Shown here piece by piece: positions 1 through 7,858 of a stretch of DNA of 64,000 nucleotides (within the stretch, counting starts at the first letter, position 1; each line of letters opens with the position of its first letter). The position numbers were made by a program, and so were the translations under genes. The notes beneath the pieces were generated by a model that did no database searches, had not been told where the DNA came from, and saw only the letters and a list, made by a program, of their open reading frames with translations. The DNA lies in NCBI RefSeq assembly GCF_003201955.1, contig NZ_QJJM01000011.1, forward strand, positions 62,001-126,000. Direction: 5' to 3'. The DNA is from Blastomonas natatoria. GTDB taxonomy: Bacteria > Pseudomonadota > Alphaproteobacteria > Sphingomonadales > Sphingomonadaceae.

Positions 1-751
1 GGTCGGCAGGCAAAGCGGCAATGTCCTGGTCGAGCGTCAGCACGATCAGCTTTTCGCGCGCCATGCCGACCATCTCTGCCGTGGGCTTGTTGGCGATCAG
101 CTTGCCATGGTTGATGATGGCGATGCGGTCGCACAGCTCTTCGGCTTCCTCGAGATAATGCGTGGTCAGCACGATGGTGACCCCGGCGCGGTTCAATTCG
201 CGCACATAATCCCAGAGCTGCTGACGCAGATCGATATCGACCCCTGCGGTCGGCTCGTCGAGCACCAGGATCGGCGGCGAGTGCACCATGGCTTTTGCGA
301 CAAGCAGACGCCGCTTCATGCCGCCCGACAGCGTCCGCGCATAGGCATCGGCCTTGTCCTCCAGCCGCACCGCGCGCAGCAGCTCTGCGGTGCGCCGATG
401 CGCCTTGGGCACGCCGAACAGCCCTGCCTGAAGCTCCAGCGCCTCGGCCGGGGTAAAGAACGGATCGAACACGATCTCCTGCGGCACGATGCCGATCGAG
501 GCCTTGGCGTTGCGCGGATCGGCGTCGATGTCGAAGCCCCAGATGCGCGCCGAACCCGATGTCTTGCGCACCATGCCCGACAATATGTTGATCAGCGTCG
601 ATTTGCCCGCGCCATTGGGGCCGAGCAGCCCGAATATCTGTCCGCGCGGAACGTCGAAGCTTACGCCGTCCAGCGCCAGCTTGTCGGGGGCCTTGCCTGC
701 ACCAGCGTAAACCTTGCGCAGCGTGTCGATCGATATGGCAGCCTCAGTCAC
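1..751 (-). CDS. ABC transporter ATP-binding protein (partial, C-terminus off the window)
   Basis: ATPase subunit of an ABC exporter of the CcmA/YadG (ABC-2, drug or polysaccharide) type, which would act at the inner membrane with a separate permease. Reading from a GTG at 751, the Walker A GPNGAGKS falls near residues 44-51, the signature LSGGMKRR near 140, Walker B ILVLDEPT near 160 and the H-loop TTHY near 196. About 250 codons are visible, and the reading frame runs off the left edge, so the C-terminus and any permease gene lie outside. The frame is open a little further upstream of the GTG, so the exact start is uncertain. It is divergent from the glnK promoter region. The substrate cannot be inferred. 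Confidence 0.9.
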   Translation of the reverse strand, partial: MTEAAISIDTLRKVYAGAGKAPDKLALDGVSFDVPRGQIFGLLGPNGAGKSTLINILSGMVRKTSGSARIWGFDIDADPRNAKASIGIVPQEIVFDPFFTPAEALELQAGLFGVPKAHRRTAELLRAVRLEDKADAYARTLSGGMKRRLLVAKAMVHSPPILVLDEPTAGVDIDLRQQLWDYVRELNRAGVTIVLTTHYLEEAEELCDRIAIINHGKLIANKPTAEMVGMAREKLIVLTLDQDIAALPAD

Positions 752-807
752 GCGATGCGGATTAGCCCGATGGCTGGCCAAGCGCAAAGGGAAAGGTGGC
801 GCTGCCC

Positions 808-829
808 GTGCTGTGTGCAGGTGCAGCAC
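808..829. promoter_or_regulatory. Imperfect dyad upstream of glnK, possible second NtrC site
   Basis: Arms GTGCTG and CAGCAC are separated by ten bases. The dyad lies about 45 bp upstream of a better NtrC-like site. NtrC usually binds paired sites, so this could be the weaker partner, but its match to the TGCAC-N7-GTGCA consensus is poor. Confidence 0.25.
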
Positions 830-864
830 AAATGCTGCCTAAATTTTACGCAGCCGTTCGCATC

Positions 865-881
865 TGCACAAAAAATGTGCG
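865..881 (+). promoter_or_regulatory. NtrC-type enhancer site of glnK-amtB
   Basis: TGCAC, seven A/T bases, then GTGCG. This matches the TGCAC-N7-GTGCA operator of the nitrogen regulator NtrC in all but the last base. It is centred roughly 90 bp upstream of the start site predicted from the sigma-54 promoter at 935-949, the usual enhancer distance. Binding is inferred. Confidence 0.6.
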
Positions 882-934
882 CCTGACCGCAGGGCGGATT
901 AGCAATTCGTTAGGATTCACGGCTTCTGCGCATT

Positions 935-949
935 TGGCACGTGCTTTGC
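935..949 (+). promoter_or_regulatory. Sigma-54 (RpoN) promoter of glnK-amtB
   Basis: TGGCAC, five bases, TTGC: the -24 GG (936-937) and -12 GC (948-949) are separated by exactly ten bases, as required for RpoN. The predicted start is near 961, leaving a leader of about 45 nt before the glnK ATG. With the NtrC-like dyad upstream, the operon should be induced under nitrogen limitation. Confidence 0.8.
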
Positions 950-1006
950 GTAGCTTTCCTGCGGTGACGGGGCCAACCCCGCAAGAATATTACCAAAGGG
1001 GGCGTA

Positions 1007-1345
1007 ATGAAATTCATCATTGCCATCATCAAGCCCTTCAGGCTGGACGAGGTGCGCGAAGCCCTTACCAGCCTGGGCATCGCGGGCATGACCGTGACCG
1101 AAGTGAAGGGCTTTGGCCGCCAGAAGGGCCAGACCGAAATTTATCGCGGCGCGGAATATACCACCAACATGGTCCCCAAGCTGAAGCTGGAGATCGCGGT
1201 GAGCGACGACATCGCCCCGCAGGTGGTTGAAACCATCCAGGCCGCCGCAAACACGGATTCCATCGGTGACGGCAAGATCTTCGTTTTCGACCTGGCGGCC
1301 GCGACGCGCATCCGCACCGGCGAGACCGGCGACACGGCACTGTAA
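1007..1345 (+). CDS. glnK: PII nitrogen regulatory protein GlnK
   Basis: Trimeric PII signal protein of 112 residues, the standard length. It senses ATP/ADP and 2-oxoglutarate, is uridylylated on a T-loop tyrosine, and plugs AmtB when nitrogen is plentiful. The sequence has the MKFIIAIIKP start, the T-loop with YRGAEY carrying Tyr46 and Tyr51, and the C-terminal TRIRTGETGD-type signature. A good AAGGGGG ribosome site precedes the ATG. It lies 12 nt upstream of amtB, which identifies it as the GlnK paralogue, not the glnA-linked GlnB. Expression is probably from the sigma-54 promoter at 935-949. Confidence 0.96.
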   Translation: MKFIIAIIKPFRLDEVREALTSLGIAGMTVTEVKGFGRQKGQTEIYRGAEYTTNMVPKLKLEIAVSDDIAPQVVETIQAAANTDSIGDGKIFVFDLAAATRIRTGETGDTAL

Positions 1346-1357
1346 GGGGAAAGGGGA

Positions 1358-2755
1358 ATGATGAAACCTTTGCACAAGATTGGCGCTGTGGTCGGGACGA
1401 CAGCGCTTAGCGTATTCACTGCAGCCCAGGCCTGGGCTGCGACCGCTGCGCCGGCTGTTGCCGAAGTGACCGAAACCGTGACCGAGGCAGCAGCCGAAGT
1501 CGTACCCGTGGTCGACAAGGGCGATACCGCCTGGATGATCATGGCAACCGTCCTGGTAATGGCGATGATCGTTCCGGGTCTGGCCCTGTTCTATGGCGGT
1601 CTGGTGCGCACGAAGAACATGCTCTCGGTACTGACCCAGGTCATTGCCGTCGCCAGCCTCGCGATGATCATCTGGGTCATGTACGGCTATGGCCTGGCCT
1701 TTGGCGGCGATGCCAACCAGTTCATCTCGACCGGCAAGTTCTTCCTGGCGGGCGTGACTGCGGACTCGACCGCCGCCACCTTCTCCGAAGGTTTCCAGAT
1801 CCCCGAATTCGTGTTCATCGCGTTCCAGATGACCTTCGCGGCCATCACGGTGGCACTGGTCATCGGCGGTCTGGTGGAGCGCATGAAGTTCTCGGCGCTC
1901 ATGGTCTTTGCCATCGTGTGGCTGACGATCGTCTATTTCCCGATCGCGCACATGGTCTGGTATGCAGGCGCGACGCCTGAAACCACCGGCCTGCTGTTCG
2001 ACTGGGGCGCACTCGACTTCGCTGGCGGTACCGTGGTGCACATCAACGCAGGGATATCGGCGCTGGTCGGCGCGATCATCCTCGGCAAGCGCCTGGGCTA
2101 TCAGAAGGACGTGATGGCGCCGCACTCGCTGACCATGACGCTGATCGGCACCGGTCTGCTGTGGGTGGGCTGGTTCGGTTTCAACGCTGGCTCGGCACTC
2201 GAAGCCAATGGTTCGGCAGGGCTCGCGCTGATCAACACCTTTGTCGCCACCGCCGCCGGCGTGCTCTTCTGGATGCTGACCGAAAAGGCGATCGGCCATC
2301 AGGGTTCGCTGCTGGGCGCCTGTTCGGGTGCCATTGCCGGCCTCGTCGCCGTCACCCCCGCTGCCGGTAACTCGGGTCCGTTCGGCGCGATCCTGCTGGG
2401 TGCCGTCACCGCCGTGATCTGCTGCCTGTTCGTGATGAAGGCGAAGCCCAAGCTCGGCATCGACGACTCGCTTGACGCTTTCGGCATCCACGGTCTGGGC
2501 GGCATCGTCGGCTCGATTGGCACCGCCGTCACCATGCTGCCTGCGCTGGGCGGCCCGGGCGCGGAAGATTACGACCTGGGCGGCCAGCTGGTCATCCAGA
2601 TCATGGCGGTCGGCGTGGCCATCGTCTGGGCCGGTGTCGGCTCGGCCATCGCCTTCTCCGTCGCCAAGCTGGTCACCGGCCTGCGCGTCCCTGAAGAGGT
2701 GGAGCGTGAAGGTCTCGACCTCGGCGAGCACGGAGAGCGCGCCTATAACTACTGA
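1358..2755 (+). CDS. amtB: Ammonium transporter AmtB
   Basis: Inner-membrane ammonium channel of the Amt/Rh family, 465 residues. A cleavable-looking signal segment (residues 1-28) is followed by a short Ala/Val/Glu-rich stretch and eleven predicted membrane helices. The twin-histidine pore region is visible in FAGGTVVHINAG and again in DAFGIHGLGGIVG. It is preceded by a strong AAGGGG ribosome site and is in an operon with glnK, its PII regulator. A strong intrinsic terminator follows at 2838-2869. The start could be either of two adjacent ATGs; the first is used here. Confidence 0.97.
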   Translation: MMKPLHKIGAVVGTTALSVFTAAQAWAATAAPAVAEVTETVTEAAAEVVPVVDKGDTAWMIMATVLVMAMIVPGLALFYGGLVRTKNMLSVLTQVIAVASLAMIIWVMYGYGLAFGGDANQFISTGKFFLAGVTADSTAATFSEGFQIPEFVFIAFQMTFAAITVALVIGGLVERMKFSALMVFAIVWLTIVYFPIAHMVWYAGATPETTGLLFDWGALDFAGGTVVHINAGISALVGAIILGKRLGYQKDVMAPHSLTMTLIGTGLLWVGWFGFNAGSALEANGSAGLALINTFVATAAGVLFWMLTEKAIGHQGSLLGACSGAIAGLVAVTPAAGNSGPFGAILLGAVTAVICCLFVMKAKPKLGIDDSLDAFGIHGLGGIVGSIGTAVTMLPALGGPGAEDYDLGGQLVIQIMAVGVAIVWAGVGSAIAFSVAKLVTGLRVPEEVEREGLDLGEHGERAYNY

Positions 2756-2837
2756 TTTCACGAGTTTGGTCTGTGGCGGGACCAGCTAGCACCCGCCGCA
2801 GACCTCCAGAGGTTCCTCCTGCGAACTGACAACTCAA

Positions 2838-2869
2838 GGCCGGGATGGCGACATCCCGGCCGTTTTTTT
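2838..2869 (+). terminator. Intrinsic terminator of glnK-amtB
   Basis: GGCCGGGATG, a four-base loop, CATCCCGGCC, then seven T after one G. The ten-bp stem is perfect. It ends the nitrogen operon before the P450 gene. Confidence 0.9.
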
Positions 2870-2912
2870 GCGTGCATCGCCAGAGGCTTGTCTGCGCCCG
2901 ACGGCGCCTTAT

Positions 2913-2931
2913 CGGTTTCAGATCGAAACCG
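2913..2931. promoter_or_regulatory. Inverted repeat upstream of the CYP153 gene
   Basis: CGGTTTC-AGATC-GAAACCG: perfect seven-base arms and a five-base spacer, followed within three bases by a second palindrome. This is operator-like and sits in the 315-bp gene-free stretch before the P450 gene. The regulator is unknown. Confidence 0.5.
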
Positions 2932-2934
2932 TAT

Positions 2935-2948
2935 TGACAAAATTGTCA
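2935..2948. promoter_or_regulatory. Palindrome TGACAA-AA-TTGTCA overlapping a TTGACA -35 box
   Basis: Six-base perfect arms around AA. Bases 2934-2939 also read TTGACA, a consensus -35, so a bound repressor would block the promoter. No convincing -10 hexamer is visible 16-18 bases downstream. The P450 start lies about 120 bp further on. Confidence 0.5.
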
Positions 2949-3070
2949 GTAAGGTGAGACTTTCCCTTCAACAGACCGCCCCAGGCGGCACCCACCGGGA
3001 CCTCGCAGCCCGGACCCGGAAGATCTTGCACCGGACCCTTTCGGGCCGGGTTGCATCGAAGGAGAGAGCC

Positions 3071-4309
3071 ATGGCCACCGTTTTGAAAGAACCCGGCGCA
3101 GAGCTGAACTACGACATGAGCGATGCCAGCTGGTATGTCGAAGACCGCTGGCAGGAGCCGTTCCGCCAGATGCGCACCCAGGACCCGATCCACTGGACCG
3201 AAAAGGGCATGTTCGGCAATTTCTGGAACGTGACCAGCCACAAGGCGATCCAGCATGTCGAGGCGCTGCCCGAGATCTTTTCCTCGTCCTACGAATATGG
3301 CGGCATCACGCTGGCCGACCGGATCGACGACGGCACCGAACTGGTGATGCCGATGTTCATCGCGATGGACCGGCCCAAGCATACCGGCCAGCGACGCACC
3401 GTCGCGCCCGCCTTCACGCCGACCGAAATGAAGCGCATGTCGGACGACATCCGCCGCCGCACCGCCGAGATTCTCGACGGCCTGCCCTGGGACCAGCCGT
3501 TCGACTGGGTCGACAAGGTCTCGATCGAGCTGACCACGCAGATGCTCGCCATCCTGTTCGATTTCCCCTGGGAAGACCGCCGCAAGCTCACCGAATGGTC
3601 CGACTGGGCGGGCGATATCGAGCTCGTCCACAGCGAGGAGCTGCGCCAGGAGCGCCTGAAGCACCTCTACGAGATGGGCGCCTATTTCAAGAAGCTGTGG
3701 GACGCCAAGATCAACGCCGAGCCCACGCCCGATCTCATCTCGATGATGATCCATTCGGACGCGATGAGCGAGATGGACGAGTTCGAGTTCATGGGGAACC
3801 TGATCCTGCTCATCGTCGGCGGCAACGATACGACGCGCAATTCGATGTCGGGCCTTGTCTACGGCCTCCAGCAATTCCCCGACCAGCGCGAGAAGCTCGA
3901 GCAGAATCCCGAGCTCATCCCCAATGCGGTGCAGGAAATCATCCGCTGGCAGACCCCGCTTGCACATATGCGCCGCACCGCGACCGAGGATTACGACCTG
4001 TTCGGCAAGCAGATCAGGAAGGGCGACAAGCTCGCGCTCTGGTACATCTCGGGCAATCGTGACGAGAGCGTGTTCGAGGATGCCGACAAGATCATCGTCG
4101 ACCGCGAGAATGCGCGGCGGCACCTGGCGTTCGGCTACGGCATCCACCGCTGCGTCGGGGCGCGCCTCGCCGAACTGCAGATCGCCATCCTGCTCGAGGA
4201 AATGGCCAAGCGCCGCATGCGCGTCAACGTGCTTGAAGAGCCGGTGCGCGTGCGCGCATGCTTCGTCCATGGCTATCGTTCGATGCAGGTGTCCTTGAGC
4301 AAATATTGA
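3071..4309 (+). CDS. Cytochrome P450, CYP153-type alkane/fatty-acid terminal hydroxylase
   Basis: Soluble class I P450 of 412 residues. CYP153 enzymes hydroxylate the terminal carbon of medium-chain alkanes and related compounds using electrons from a ferredoxin and its reductase. Visible landmarks are the I-helix GGNDTTRN (from residue 250), the EIIR salt-bridge motif (289-292), RWQTPLAHMRRTA, and the heme loop FGYGIHRCVG with Cys361 as iron ligand. The MFIAMDRPKHTGQRRTV and LLIVGGNDTTRNSM segments are characteristic of CYP153. The ATG at 3071 is chosen because GAAGGAGAG precedes it; the frame is open upstream but without a ribosome site. No ferredoxin, reductase or AlkB gene is adjacent, so redox partners must be elsewhere. 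Confidence 0.88.
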   Translation: MATVLKEPGAELNYDMSDASWYVEDRWQEPFRQMRTQDPIHWTEKGMFGNFWNVTSHKAIQHVEALPEIFSSSYEYGGITLADRIDDGTELVMPMFIAMDRPKHTGQRRTVAPAFTPTEMKRMSDDIRRRTAEILDGLPWDQPFDWVDKVSIELTTQMLAILFDFPWEDRRKLTEWSDWAGDIELVHSEELRQERLKHLYEMGAYFKKLWDAKINAEPTPDLISMMIHSDAMSEMDEFEFMGNLILLIVGGNDTTRNSMSGLVYGLQQFPDQREKLEQNPELIPNAVQEIIRWQTPLAHMRRTATEDYDLFGKQIRKGDKLALWYISGNRDESVFEDADKIIVDRENARRHLAFGYGIHRCVGARLAELQIAILLEEMAKRRMRVNVLEEPVRVRACFVHGYRSMQVSLSKY

Positions 4310-4386
4310 AGCCACATTGGCGCCTCAGCCGTAACTATGGCATCGTCCGCCACGAAACGGGCCGGACGATCACACGGGAACGGACG

Positions 4387-4890
4387 ATGCAACGACGTGA
4401 ATTTCTCAATGCCGGGCTGCTGGGCGCCGCGGGTCTCGGCCTGTTTGGCCTCGCGAACTTTTCCTTTGGCGCTGCCACGGCGCGCGCCAAGGGCAAGTTC
4501 GAGATCACGAGGACCGACGCCCAGTGGAAGAAGCAACTGACGGCCGACCAATATTATGTGCTGCGCCAGGAAGGGACCGAACGGCCCTATTCCAGCCCGC
4601 TCAACAAGGAAAAGCGCGCCGGGACGTTCCTGTGCGCAGGGTGCCAGCTGCCGCTGTTTTCCTCGAAAACCAAGTTTGAAAGCGGCACTGGCTGGCCGAG
4701 CTTCTATGCCCCGCTACCCAGGGCCGTCGGTACCAGCACCGATACGCTGCTCGGCTATCCGCGCACCGAAGTGCACTGCCGCCGCTGCGGCGGGCATCTC
4801 GGCCATGTGTTCGAGGATGGCCCCAAGCCCACGGGCCTGCGCTATTGCATGAACGGCGATGCGATGCTGTTCCGGCCTAGTGCCACTTGA
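4387..4890 (+). CDS. msrB: Peptide-methionine (R)-S-oxide reductase MsrB, Tat-type exported
   Basis: Repairs oxidised methionine by reducing the R-sulfoxide in proteins. The 167-residue product starts with a twin-arginine leader (MQRREFLNAGLLGAAG), indicating folded export by the Tat system to the periplasm. The SelR domain follows: zinc-binding CAGC and CRRC pairs, GTGWPSF, and the catalytic cysteine in LRYCMN. The ATG at 4387 gives the leader immediately; longer reading would only add an unrelated extension overlapping the P450 end. It lies 77 nt after the P450, possibly co-transcribed. A repeat element follows directly. Confidence 0.92.
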   Translation: MQRREFLNAGLLGAAGLGLFGLANFSFGAATARAKGKFEITRTDAQWKKQLTADQYYVLRQEGTERPYSSPLNKEKRAGTFLCAGCQLPLFSSKTKFESGTGWPSFYAPLPRAVGTSTDTLLGYPRTEVHCRRCGGHLGHVFEDGPKPTGLRYCMNGDAMLFRPSAT

Positions 4891-4900
4891 GGCCATCATG

Positions 4901-5018
4901 CTCTCTCCCCTTCAGGGGAGAGATGCGGAGCCTTATCAGCTTGCTGATTAGGCGCAGCTGAGAGGGGCAAGCGCGTCGCAGGCCCCTCTCCCAACCCTCT
5001 CCCCTGAAGGAGAGAGGG
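4901..5018. repeat. Interspersed palindromic repeat, family B copy 1
   Basis: Bounded by short inverted repeats of the type CTCTCCCC-TTCA-GGGGAGAG at both ends, with an internal hairpin at 4930-4953 (11-base arms with one T-T mismatch). A second, inverted copy is at 23092-23226. It lies between two convergent genes and could also act as a bidirectional transcription stop. Such elements are non-autonomous, MITE-like or REP-like. Confidence 0.75.
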
Positions 5019-5028
5019 CTAAATGGGT

Positions 5029-6408
5029 TCAACCCACCCGTTTCACGCTGTCCTTGTGTGCGCCGACTCGCGAACCGCCGCCGCCGCCAGGACGACCACC
5101 GCCACCCGAGCGACCACCGCCGCCACCGGGTCCGCGACGGCGACGATTGCCGCCCTGGCCATCGCGCTTGGGGCCATAATTGCGCCCGCCGCCACCGGTG
5201 CCGCGCTCGCCGCCGCGACCCTGGGCCGGGCGCTCGGGCGCCTTGGCCGGGGGCGGAAGCTGGGCTGCCGCTTCGGTAAAGCCCTTGGGCAGCGGCATCG
5301 GGGTCGGCTTGACCTTGGTCAGCTTCTCGATGTCCTTGAGCAGCGGACGCTCGTCATTGCTGACGAACGCGATCGCGATGCCGTCGGCGCCGTTGCGCGC
5401 GGTGCGGCCGATGCGGTGCACATATTGTTCGGGCACATTGGGCAGGTCATAGTTGAACACATGGCTGACGCCGTTGATGTCGATTCCGCGCGCGGCGATA
5501 TCGGTCGCGATCAGCACCTTGATCTCGCCATCCTTGAACGCGGCGAGCGCGGCGGTGCGCTGCGACTGGCTCTTGTTGCCGTGGATCGCAGCCGAACGGA
5601 TGCCGGCCCCTGCCAGCACGCGCACCACCTTGTCCGCGCCATGCTTGGTGCGGGTGAAGACGAGCGCACGCTCGGGCTTGATCTCGCGCAGCTTCAGCGT
5701 CAGCAGCGCCTGCTTTTCGCTCTGGCTGACAAAGGTGACATATTGCTCGACGCGCTCGGCCGTCGTCGATTGCGGCGCGACCTCAACCCGCACCGGGTTG
5801 TTGAGGAAACGCGCACCGAGTTCGGCAATCGCCTTGGGCATGGTCGCCGAGAAGAACAGGCTCTGGCGCTGCTTGGGCAGCATCGAGGCGATGCGCTTCA
5901 AGGGCACGATGAAGCCCAGGTCCATCATCTGGTCGGCTTCGTCGAGCACGAAGATCTCGACATTCTCGAGCGTGATCGCGCGCTGTTCGATCAGGTCGAG
6001 CAGACGGCCGGGCGTCGCGACCAGAACGTCGGTGCCCGCCTGCAGCTTGCGCTTCTGCTGGTTGATCGGCACGCCGCCGAACACGCAGTTGACCGAAAGG
6101 TTGAGGTAGCGCGCATAGACGCGCATGTTTTCGGCGATCTGTGCCGCGAGTTCGCGGGTCGGCGACAGCACGAGCATGCGCACGCCGCGATGGCTGCGGC
6201 CCTTGGCTTCCTTGGCCAGGTGATGGAGCGAGGGCAGCGAGAAGGCTGCGGTCTTGCCGGTGCCGGTCTGGGCGATGCCAAGCAGGTCGCGCCCTTCCAG
6301 CAATGCAGGGATGGCATCGCGCTGGATCGGCGTCGGCGTATCGTAACCCTTGGAATCGAGCGCACGCAGGATCGGATCGGCCAGGCCAAGTTCATGAAAA
6401 TAGGACAT
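5029..6408 (-). CDS. rhlE: DEAD-box ATP-dependent RNA helicase, RhlE type
   Basis: RNA helicase of 459 residues for ribosome assembly or RNA turnover, often cold-responsive. The Q-motif region TPTPIQRDAIP, motif I AQTGTGKT, Ia PTREL, II DEAD, III SAT and VI HRIGRTAR are all present in the first about 370 residues. The tail is Gly/Arg-rich (RGG-like, many GGGG runs), a nucleic-acid-binding extension typical of RhlE proteins. The ATG at 6408 is preceded by GAAGAG. Monocistronic; a striking 18-bp palindrome lies 81 bp upstream. Confidence 0.93.
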   Translation of the reverse strand: MSYFHELGLADPILRALDSKGYDTPTPIQRDAIPALLEGRDLLGIAQTGTGKTAAFSLPSLHHLAKEAKGRSHRGVRMLVLSPTRELAAQIAENMRVYARYLNLSVNCVFGGVPINQQKRKLQAGTDVLVATPGRLLDLIEQRAITLENVEIFVLDEADQMMDLGFIVPLKRIASMLPKQRQSLFFSATMPKAIAELGARFLNNPVRVEVAPQSTTAERVEQYVTFVSQSEKQALLTLKLREIKPERALVFTRTKHGADKVVRVLAGAGIRSAAIHGNKSQSQRTAALAAFKDGEIKVLIATDIAARGIDINGVSHVFNYDLPNVPEQYVHRIGRTARNGADGIAIAFVSNDERPLLKDIEKLTKVKPTPMPLPKGFTEAAAQLPPPAKAPERPAQGRGGERGTGGGGRNYGPKRDGQGGNRRRRGPGGGGGRSGGGGRPGGGGGSRVGAHKDSVKRVG

Positions 6409-6740
6409 GTAATACTCTTCAAAAAGAGCAACGCGCGAACAGCACCCAATTCGGGCGGCGCGCGCATTGCGGGGTTCAGAAGCCGCCGGAAGGTTCCGGA
6501 AACTTCAGGAAAACGCCCCGCGTGAATTGGGATGTTCGGAAATTGGAGCAGCGGGGTTTCAAGGACCCGGCCTATCGCCAGCCTGCCTTGCGGGCGGGGC
6601 TGGAACGAAGTTCACGCTGCCGGTTCATAAGGGGCATTGGGAAGGATTCCCGTGCCAAGGCGCGCTGCTTGGAGCGGCATATGATGGCAAAGCGGCAGAA
6701 AAGCAAGGAAAATCGCGGGAGGACCGCCGCGCCAAAGGAT
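6409..6740. other. Gene-free stretch upstream of the helicase
   Basis: No convincing coding frame is seen on either strand. It contains the palindrome at 6489-6506 and presumably the helicase promoter. A short plus-strand frame from about 6681 begins with a lysine-rich stretch, but it reads on over the opposite-strand zinc-finger gene and has no recognisable domain. Confidence 0.5.
6489..6506. promoter_or_regulatory. 18-bp palindrome GAAG-G-TTCCGGAA-A-CTTC
   Basis: Symmetric at every position except one base pair. It is 81 bp upstream of the helicase ATG, in the position expected for an operator. The binding protein is unknown. Confidence 0.45.
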
Positions 6741-6941
6741 TCAGGCGGCTTCGGGCACGTCCGCAGGGCCGCCGATCAGCACATAGCGGCGATCGCAATA
6801 GCCGCATTCGACATAACCCTTCTCGTCGATCTGCAGCCAGACGCGCGGATGGCCCAGCGCGGCGCCACCCCGGATGTCGCTGGCGCCATCACAGGCAACG
6901 CGGGCGGTGTTGGTACGGACAGTTTCAGGCGGTGTGATCAT
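6741..6941 (-). CDS. Zinc-finger domain protein (zf-CHCC type)
   Basis: Small protein of 66 residues related to the zinc-binding subunit NDUFS6 of mitochondrial complex I; the bacterial role is unproven. Cys17, His31, Cys46 and Cys49 form the expected CHCC site (VACDG, ALGHPRV, VECGYC). The start at 6941 (MITPPETV) is chosen by family length; an in-frame ATG at 6977 would add 12 residues and has a weak upstream GGGAG. It is the last gene of a three-gene minus-strand operon. Confidence 0.85.
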   Translation of the reverse strand: MITPPETVRTNTARVACDGASDIRGGAALGHPRVWLQIDEKGYVECGYCDRRYVLIGGPADVPEAA

Positions 6942-6997
6942 GGCTGGGCGATTATCAAAAGCCGTGTCGCCATGCAATCGGGCTTTGCTCCCGATTT

Positions 6998-7207
6998 TCA
7001 GGCCTCGCCCAGCTTTTCGAGCACGATGCGCGCCCGCGCCGCATCTTCGGGCAGCACCATCACGCGCGCGGGCGTCATGAAGCCCAGGCCAAGCCCGGCC
7101 ATGCCGCCATCGAAGATATGCGCGTCGATCCCTTCCGCGCCCAGCGCCAGCCGCGCCATTTCCGCCTCGATCCGGTCGGCATATTCGGCAATGGCCTTGA
7201 GGCTCAT
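6998..7207 (-). CDS. DUF2007 domain protein (putative signal-transducing protein)
   Basis: A 69-residue soluble protein with the DUF2007 pattern: ...EAEMARLALGAEGIDAHIFD, LGLGF, then RVMVLPEDAARAR. The family has a ferredoxin-like/PII-like fold and no settled function. It lies 6 nt downstream of the PNPOx-like gene and just upstream of the zinc-finger gene, a conserved type of small operon in sphingomonads. Confidence 0.85.
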   Translation of the reverse strand: MSLKAIAEYADRIEAEMARLALGAEGIDAHIFDGGMAGLGLGFMTPARVMVLPEDAARARIVLEKLGEA

Positions 7208-7213
7208 GCGCGC

Positions 7214-7777
7214 TCAGCCCTCAACGTCGGTAAAATAGCGCGTCGTCGGCGTGGTGGGCAGCCCGTCGATCGAGCGGGTGCGCCCCGCCGTTCTGGCCAG
7301 CCATTGTTCGGGATCGCTCTGGCGGTGCGCTTTCTTCAGCGTCTCGCGCTCGCGCTCCATCTGCATCACCGGCACGCCCCAGCCGCAGCTGGTCTGCACG
7401 CTGTCGACCGCAATGTCGAAAATCTGCCGCGTGCCCGGCATCAGGGTGAAATGCGCCGCCAGCTCGTCCCAATCGGCATCCTGCGGCAATACCGGACGCC
7501 CCCGGCCATAGATGCGCAGGATCAGCGCCGGATTTTCGAACGCGCAGAACATGATGGTGATGCGGCCATCGGCAATCAGATGCGCGTGCGTTTCGTTGCC
7601 CGACCCGCCGAGGTCGAGATAGGCGACGCGGTTGTCGCCGAGCACGCGAAACGCATCATAGCCCTTGGGGCTCAGGTTGATGCGCGCGCCCTCGGCTGCG
7701 GTCGCGACGAAGAATACCGGCTGGCGCGCGATGAAGGCGCGGTGCTTGTCGGTGAGATGGTCGACGAATTCGGACAT
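7214..7777 (-). CDS. Pyridoxamine 5'-phosphate oxidase family protein
   Basis: Flavin- or heme-binding split-barrel protein of 187 residues. The N-terminal barrel is visible in [18 protein letters not shown] and [19 protein letters not shown], with TIMFCAF and RIYGRGR strands. These proteins are not true PdxH; substrates of this subfamily are undefined. It is the first gene of the operon with the DUF2007 and zinc-finger proteins, and is divergent from the queuosine precursor transporter across 81 bp. Confidence 0.88.
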   Translation of the reverse strand: MSEFVDHLTDKHRAFIARQPVFFVATAAEGARINLSPKGYDAFRVLGDNRVAYLDLGGSGNETHAHLIADGRITIMFCAFENPALILRIYGRGRPVLPQDADWDELAAHFTLMPGTRQIFDIAVDSVQTSCGWGVPVMQMERERETLKKAHRQSDPEQWLARTAGRTRSIDGLPTTPTTRYFTDVEG

Positions 7778-7858
7778 GGCGGCATAGTGCGGGAACGGGG
7801 CAGGTCGCGCAAGTCCACCCCTTCCCCCCGCCCGAAAAAGCCGTTACCGCGACTCACC

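Noticed and set aside
917-2761. A 614-residue minus-strand frame opposite glnK-amtB
   Set aside because: Covers two certain genes and the sigma-54 promoter; typical antisense open frame in GC-rich DNA.
6489-6506. Reading the GAA/TTC alternation as a heat-shock element
   Set aside because: That element belongs to eukaryotic HSF; bacteria do not use it, so only the palindrome is kept as a finding.
5023-6525. A 500-residue plus-strand frame opposite the helicase
   Set aside because: Opposite a helicase with every motif intact; composition is that of an antisense shadow.
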